From NCBI GenBank assembly GCA_035527455.1, contig DATLAN010000667.1:1-6722 (forward strand): a stretch of 6,722 nucleotides of DNA. Reading direction: 5' to 3'. Shown here in pieces: positions 4,115 through 6,722 of the stretch. The position numbers and the translations under genes are program-made. The stretch comes from DATLAN01 sp035527455. Its GTDB lineage: Bacteria; Planctomycetota; Planctomycetia; Pirellulales; Thermoguttaceae. A model generated the notes under the pieces. The model was not told the DNA's origin, did no database searches, and saw only the letters and a program-made list of their open reading frames with translations. Numbering within the stretch: position 1 is the first letter of the stretch; each line of letters starts with the position of its first letter.

Positions 4115-6722
4115 TCACTCGCCCCAACAGATGATACTGCCGTCGGCCGTGCTCAGGAAGAGCCGGTTGTGGGCTACGGCCATGCCGTCCCACGTCGGGG
4201 CGGCGGGCAGCTTGTACTCGGCCAGCTTCTTGCCGTCGGCGGCGGAGACGGCCCACAAAATGCCTCCCAGGCGGCCTTCGTAGGAGGCCTCGTACTTCGC
4301 GGCCGGCTCGTCGGGCGGAAACCCGATGGGCGTGCCGGCCACCAGCAGCACGTCGCCGGCCAGCGCCATCGCCTTGCCGGTCAGGGGGATATCGGTGCTC
4401 CATCCCTTGGCCGGGCCGCCGGCGGCAGCCCCGCGCGCGGCTTGCCGCCCCTTCGCTCCGGCCGACTTCGACGCGTCGCTTCCGGCGATCGTGCCCGCAC
4501 GCAGCTCGTATCCCTTGATGCGAGGGTCGAAGTACGAGTGGCGCGTCACCGGGAATCCTTGGACTTCGTAGTAGTCGCCGCCGTCGGTCACCAGGATGTC
4601 GCCGGAGGGGCGGTTGCCCATCGACGTCCACCCATAGCCGGTGCCGACGGTCCAATACGTCCGGTGCTGGGGCGTGCCATCCAGGAAACCGGCCGAAGGC
4701 AAGATGTGCGCACCCGGCGACGCGGCGTCGCTCAGATCGGAATTGAACGCCCGATGCCTGAGATAGAGCAGCTTTCCGTCGGAGACGAAGATGTCCGCTT
4801 TCAGCGCGCCGGGACCTGCGGATGGAAAGCCCGTCTGCTGGTCGAACGGCCCGTACAACTGCCGCGAGTGGATTACCCGGCCGGTTCGCGGATCCAGCGC
4901 GTAGACGAAGATGCCGCCGTCGAGGAAGGAACTCCTGCCGGCGGCGAAGTAGGCGACGTCGTCCCAGACCAGCACGCTGCCGCAGACCGGCCAGGCGGAT
5001 TCCAGCCGGCCGAAGGCACAGATCGTCTTGTCCGGCAGGTCCTTCATCCGCCAGGCCAGCACTCCGTCGGACGCCCGCAGACAATGCACCCAACCGTCGC
5101 GCGAGCCGAACAGGACGAGTCCCCGGTAGCAGGTCGGCGGCGAATCGACGCGGCCGCCGGCGACGTACTGCCAGAGCACGCTTCCGTCGGCGGCGTCCAG
5201 GGCGTAGAGGGTGTGGGCGTCGACCTGTGCCACGAACACCCGGCCGTCGGCCACGGTCACCGCACTGAGCTTTCCGCCCAGGTCGGCCTTCCACGCCTGC
5301 TTCAATTCGGCGGGAACGGAGGTCGTGCTTCGGCCGCTGCGTGCCGGATCGCTTCGATAGGTCGGCCAATCGTTGGGACTGGGGATTGGGGATTGGGGAT
5401 TGGGGATTGGTGAATACGCCGGGCCTTTGACGAGTTGCAAGTTTCGTTCGACGCGGATCTCCTGACCGGAAGACTCGAGGTCCTTTTCGGTGTACACGGC
5501 GTTGAAGTCCTTGATCATGGCCCCGGCGCTGCACTGGCAGGAATAGGGCGGCGCGTAGAGCAACCCGTTGCAGGGCAGCACGCCCATGCCGCAGGTGCCG
5601 CGGATCCAGTAGTTGGGGAATTCCTTCTTGCCGTCGAGGGTCAGGAAATCGGCGCCGCCCGTCTTGCTGTTGATGTAGAAGCGGTCGGTGATGAAGTTGC
5701 GATAGCAGCGGTCGTGGGGCATCGGCCCGGTCATCCGCTGCGTGATCACGGTGATCTCTTGGCCGGTCTGCGGATCGCGGCTGGTGGGCTTGTCGGTTCC
5801 GCCCGTCCAGACGGCCCCGGCGGCGAGGAACAGATCAGCGGGTTTTTCGTAGCTGTTCGTGATCGGCGCCGTCCATTTCTGCGTGCCGTCTTCGAGCGAA
5901 TAGGCGCAGAGCAGACCGCTTTCCTTGGCGTACACGGCGTCGTCGGAGAGAATCAGCGTGTTGGCCTCGGTTCCGTCGCCGCTCTGGATCGGCTTGGCGA
6001 CGCTCCAGATCTCGCCGCCGGTCTTCGCATCCAGGCAGAACAGACCGCCGTCGGTCTGATGGACGGCGTATCGCCCCCGGATCGCCAGCGTGCAGCCGAC
6101 GTACCCGTGGATGGCTTCCTTCCGCCAAAGCTCTTTGCCCGAGGCGGCCTCGACGGCCACGATCGCACAGGTCGGATCGGCCTTATCCGGCGTTTCCGGG
6201 GCGTAGGCACCGCGGAAACCGGTCCCGCCGAAGGGCGCCAGCGGGTCGGATCCGCCCAGGCTGATCCCCTTGCCGCCGTAGTCCTTGACGATGTTATACT
6301 GGGCGCTGTTCATCCGATCGCCCACGGCCAGGTAGAGCGTGCCCCGATCGAAAGCGAACTCCTGGGTCCGCTGCGTGCCGTCGTACGTCCGCAAGACCTT
6401 GCCGGTGGCCGCGTCGAACGCCGTCAGCGGCGCCTCCAGGCCCGGCGTGCAATAGACCGTGTCGCCGATCGCCACCAGCCGCCGTTGAAGCTGGACGGCG
6501 ATGTCCTTGACGTACCGGGTGACCGGCTCCCAATCGGGGAAGTCGTGCCTCCACAGCACCACGCCGTTGAAGGCGTCTCGCGCGACCAGCGCGAACTTGC
6601 CCGGCAGGAAGGGGTTCTCGGTCGTGGCCCTGTCTTCGATCGAAAACAGCCGCCCCTGCGCCGACACCATGCTGACGACCGTGGGGATCGCCATGTGCGA
6701 GCGGCTCCAGGCGGGCTCGGTC
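4115..6722 (-). CDS. PQQ-like beta-propeller repeat protein (5' partial)
   Basis: The frame is open through the right edge. Residues before the first internal Met (6694) read EPAWSRSHMAIPTVVSMVSAQGR; the W-S-R and 'SAQGRLFSIED' parts fit the interior of planctomycete PQQ-repeat proteins, so the real start and any signal peptide are outside. Blade repeats of the A-x-D-A-x-x-G-x-x-L-W type recur: LVARDAFNGVVLW, LTAFDAATGKVL, IVAVEAASGKELW, LFCLDAKTGGEIW, LCAYSLEDGTQKW, and LYALDAADGSVLW in the second half. A conserved cysteine cluster, CGMGVLPC ... YSCQC, lies near 5530-5605. After the GPAY sequence and a repeat-encoded linker (about 5372-5414), a second half starts at DWPTYRSDPARSGRS and runs to the TGA at 4115-4117. 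The family is usually extracytoplasmic. Whether it binds PQQ, is an enzyme, or serves as a BamB-like scaffold cannot be told. It is upstream of apbE on the same strand. Confidence 0.92.
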   Translation of the reverse strand, partial: TEPAWSRSHMAIPTVVSMVSAQGRLFSIEDRATTENPFLPGKFALVARDAFNGVVLWRHDFPDWEPVTRYVKDIAVQLQRRLVAIGDTVYCTPGLEAPLTAFDAATGKVLRTYDGTQRTQEFAFDRGTLYLAVGDRMNSAQYNIVKDYGGKGISLGGSDPLAPFGGTGFRGAYAPETPDKADPTCAIVAVEAASGKELWRKEAIHGYVGCTLAIRGRYAVHQTDGGLFCLDAKTGGEIWSVAKPIQSGDGTEANTLILSDDAVYAKESGLLCAYSLEDGTQKWTAPITNSYEKPADLFLAAGAVWTGGTDKPTSRDPQTGQEITVITQRMTGPMPHDRCYRNFITDRFYINSKTGGADFLTLDGKKEFPNYWIRGTCGMGVLPCNGLLYAPPYSCQCSAGAMIKDFNAVYTEKDLESSGQEIRVERNLQLVKGPAYSPIPNPQSPIPSPNDWPTYRSDPARSGRSTTSVPAELKQAWKADLGGKLSAVTVADGRVFVAQVDAHTLYALDAADGSVLWQYVAGGRVDSPPTCYRGLVLFGSRDGWVHCLRASDGVLAWRMKDLPDKTICAFGRLESAWPVCGSVLVWDDVAYFAAGRSSFLDGGIFVYALDPRTGRVIHSRQLYGPFDQQTGFPSAGPGALKADIFVSDGKLLYLRHRAFNSDLSDAASPGAHILPSAGFLDGTPQHRTYWTVGTGYGWTSMGNRPSGDILVTDGGDYYEVQGFPVTRHSYFDPRIKGYELRAGTIAGSDASKSAGAKGRQAARGAAAGGPAKGWSTDIPLTGKAMALAGDVLLVAGTPIGFPPDEPAAKYEASYEGRLGGILWAVSAADGKKLAEYKLPAAPTWDGMAVAHNRLFLSTADGSIICWGE
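5375..5410 (+). repeat. (GGGGATT)4 tandem repeat inside the propeller gene; G-quadruplex-capable
   Basis: Four GGGG tracts at 5381-5384, 5388-5391, 5395-5398 and 5402-5405 are spaced by ATT with an exact 7-nt period. They are preceded by GGGACT and followed by a partial unit, ATTGG. The G-rich strand is the template strand of the minus-strand gene. Translated, three units (21 nt) give a 7-residue cycle, so the protein reads SPIPNPQSPIPSPN between GPAY and DWPTYR, a Pro-rich flexible linker. The tract fits the G-quadruplex consensus; whether it folds in vivo is unknown. Confidence 0.9.

Noticed and set aside
4016..5413. Long plus-strand frames opposite the propeller gene and apbE
   Set aside because: They are antisense of well-supported genes, with low-complexity Arg/Gly/Ala-rich translations and no recognisable domains.
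3969..5534. Extension of the apbE frame upstream to about 5534
   Set aside because: The frame is open only because of high GC. It passes through a palindromic spacer repeat and overlaps the propeller gene in another frame of the same strand, with Arg-rich non-protein-like sequence.

Overview
The window looks like chromosome of a GC-rich planctomycete (phylum Planctomycetota, perhaps a Pirellulales-type lineage). This is inferred from three things: a planctomycete-style FAD-dependent oxidoreductase, a planctomycete-style PQQ-repeat beta-propeller protein with its Cys-rich 'CGMGVLPC' segment and 'DWPTYR' second-half start, and three families of palindromic or tandem repeats of the kind that litter the spacers of such genomes. 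No tRNA, rRNA, CRISPR array, transposase or phage gene is visible.

Layout. (1) 1-2397, plus strand: the 3' part of an FAD-dependent oxidoreductase gene, open through the left edge. Its reading frame carries about 420 extra codons, ending in a type II secretion pseudopilin (GspG)-like domain. The tail (about 1141-2397) uses A/T-ending codons about five times as often as the start of the gene, and a 28/29-nt direct repeat brackets it (1096-1124 and 2405-2433). (2) 2398-2561: a convergent spacer with a nested 24-bp perfect inverted repeat. (3) 2562-2741, minus: a 59-residue, one-helix, four-cysteine membrane protein, possibly NqrM-like. (4) 2742-2927: a spacer with three copies of a 23-nt palindromic repeat. 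(5) 2928-3968, minus: apbE, a lipoprotein FAD:protein FMN transferase. (6) 3969-4114: a spacer almost filled by two inverted copies of a CCCTCTCCC hairpin element. (7) 4115-6722, minus: a PQQ-like beta-propeller protein open through the right edge, whose inter-domain linker is encoded by a (GGGGATT)4 tandem repeat.

The three minus-strand genes run head to tail (propeller, apbE, small Cys protein) with 146-bp and 186-bp gaps. They may form one transcription unit with repeat hairpins in each gap. ApbE attaches FMN to extracytoplasmic redox proteins. The apbE-then-small-Cys-membrane-protein order recalls apbE-nqrM next to Na+-NQR operons, but no nqr or rnf gene lies in the window, so the link is inference. 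The plus-strand oxidoreductase converges on this unit and is probably unrelated in function.

Most worth a second look: the composite oxidoreductase with its repeat-bracketed foreign-looking tail, the small cysteine protein, and the G-quadruplex-capable repeat translated inside the propeller gene.
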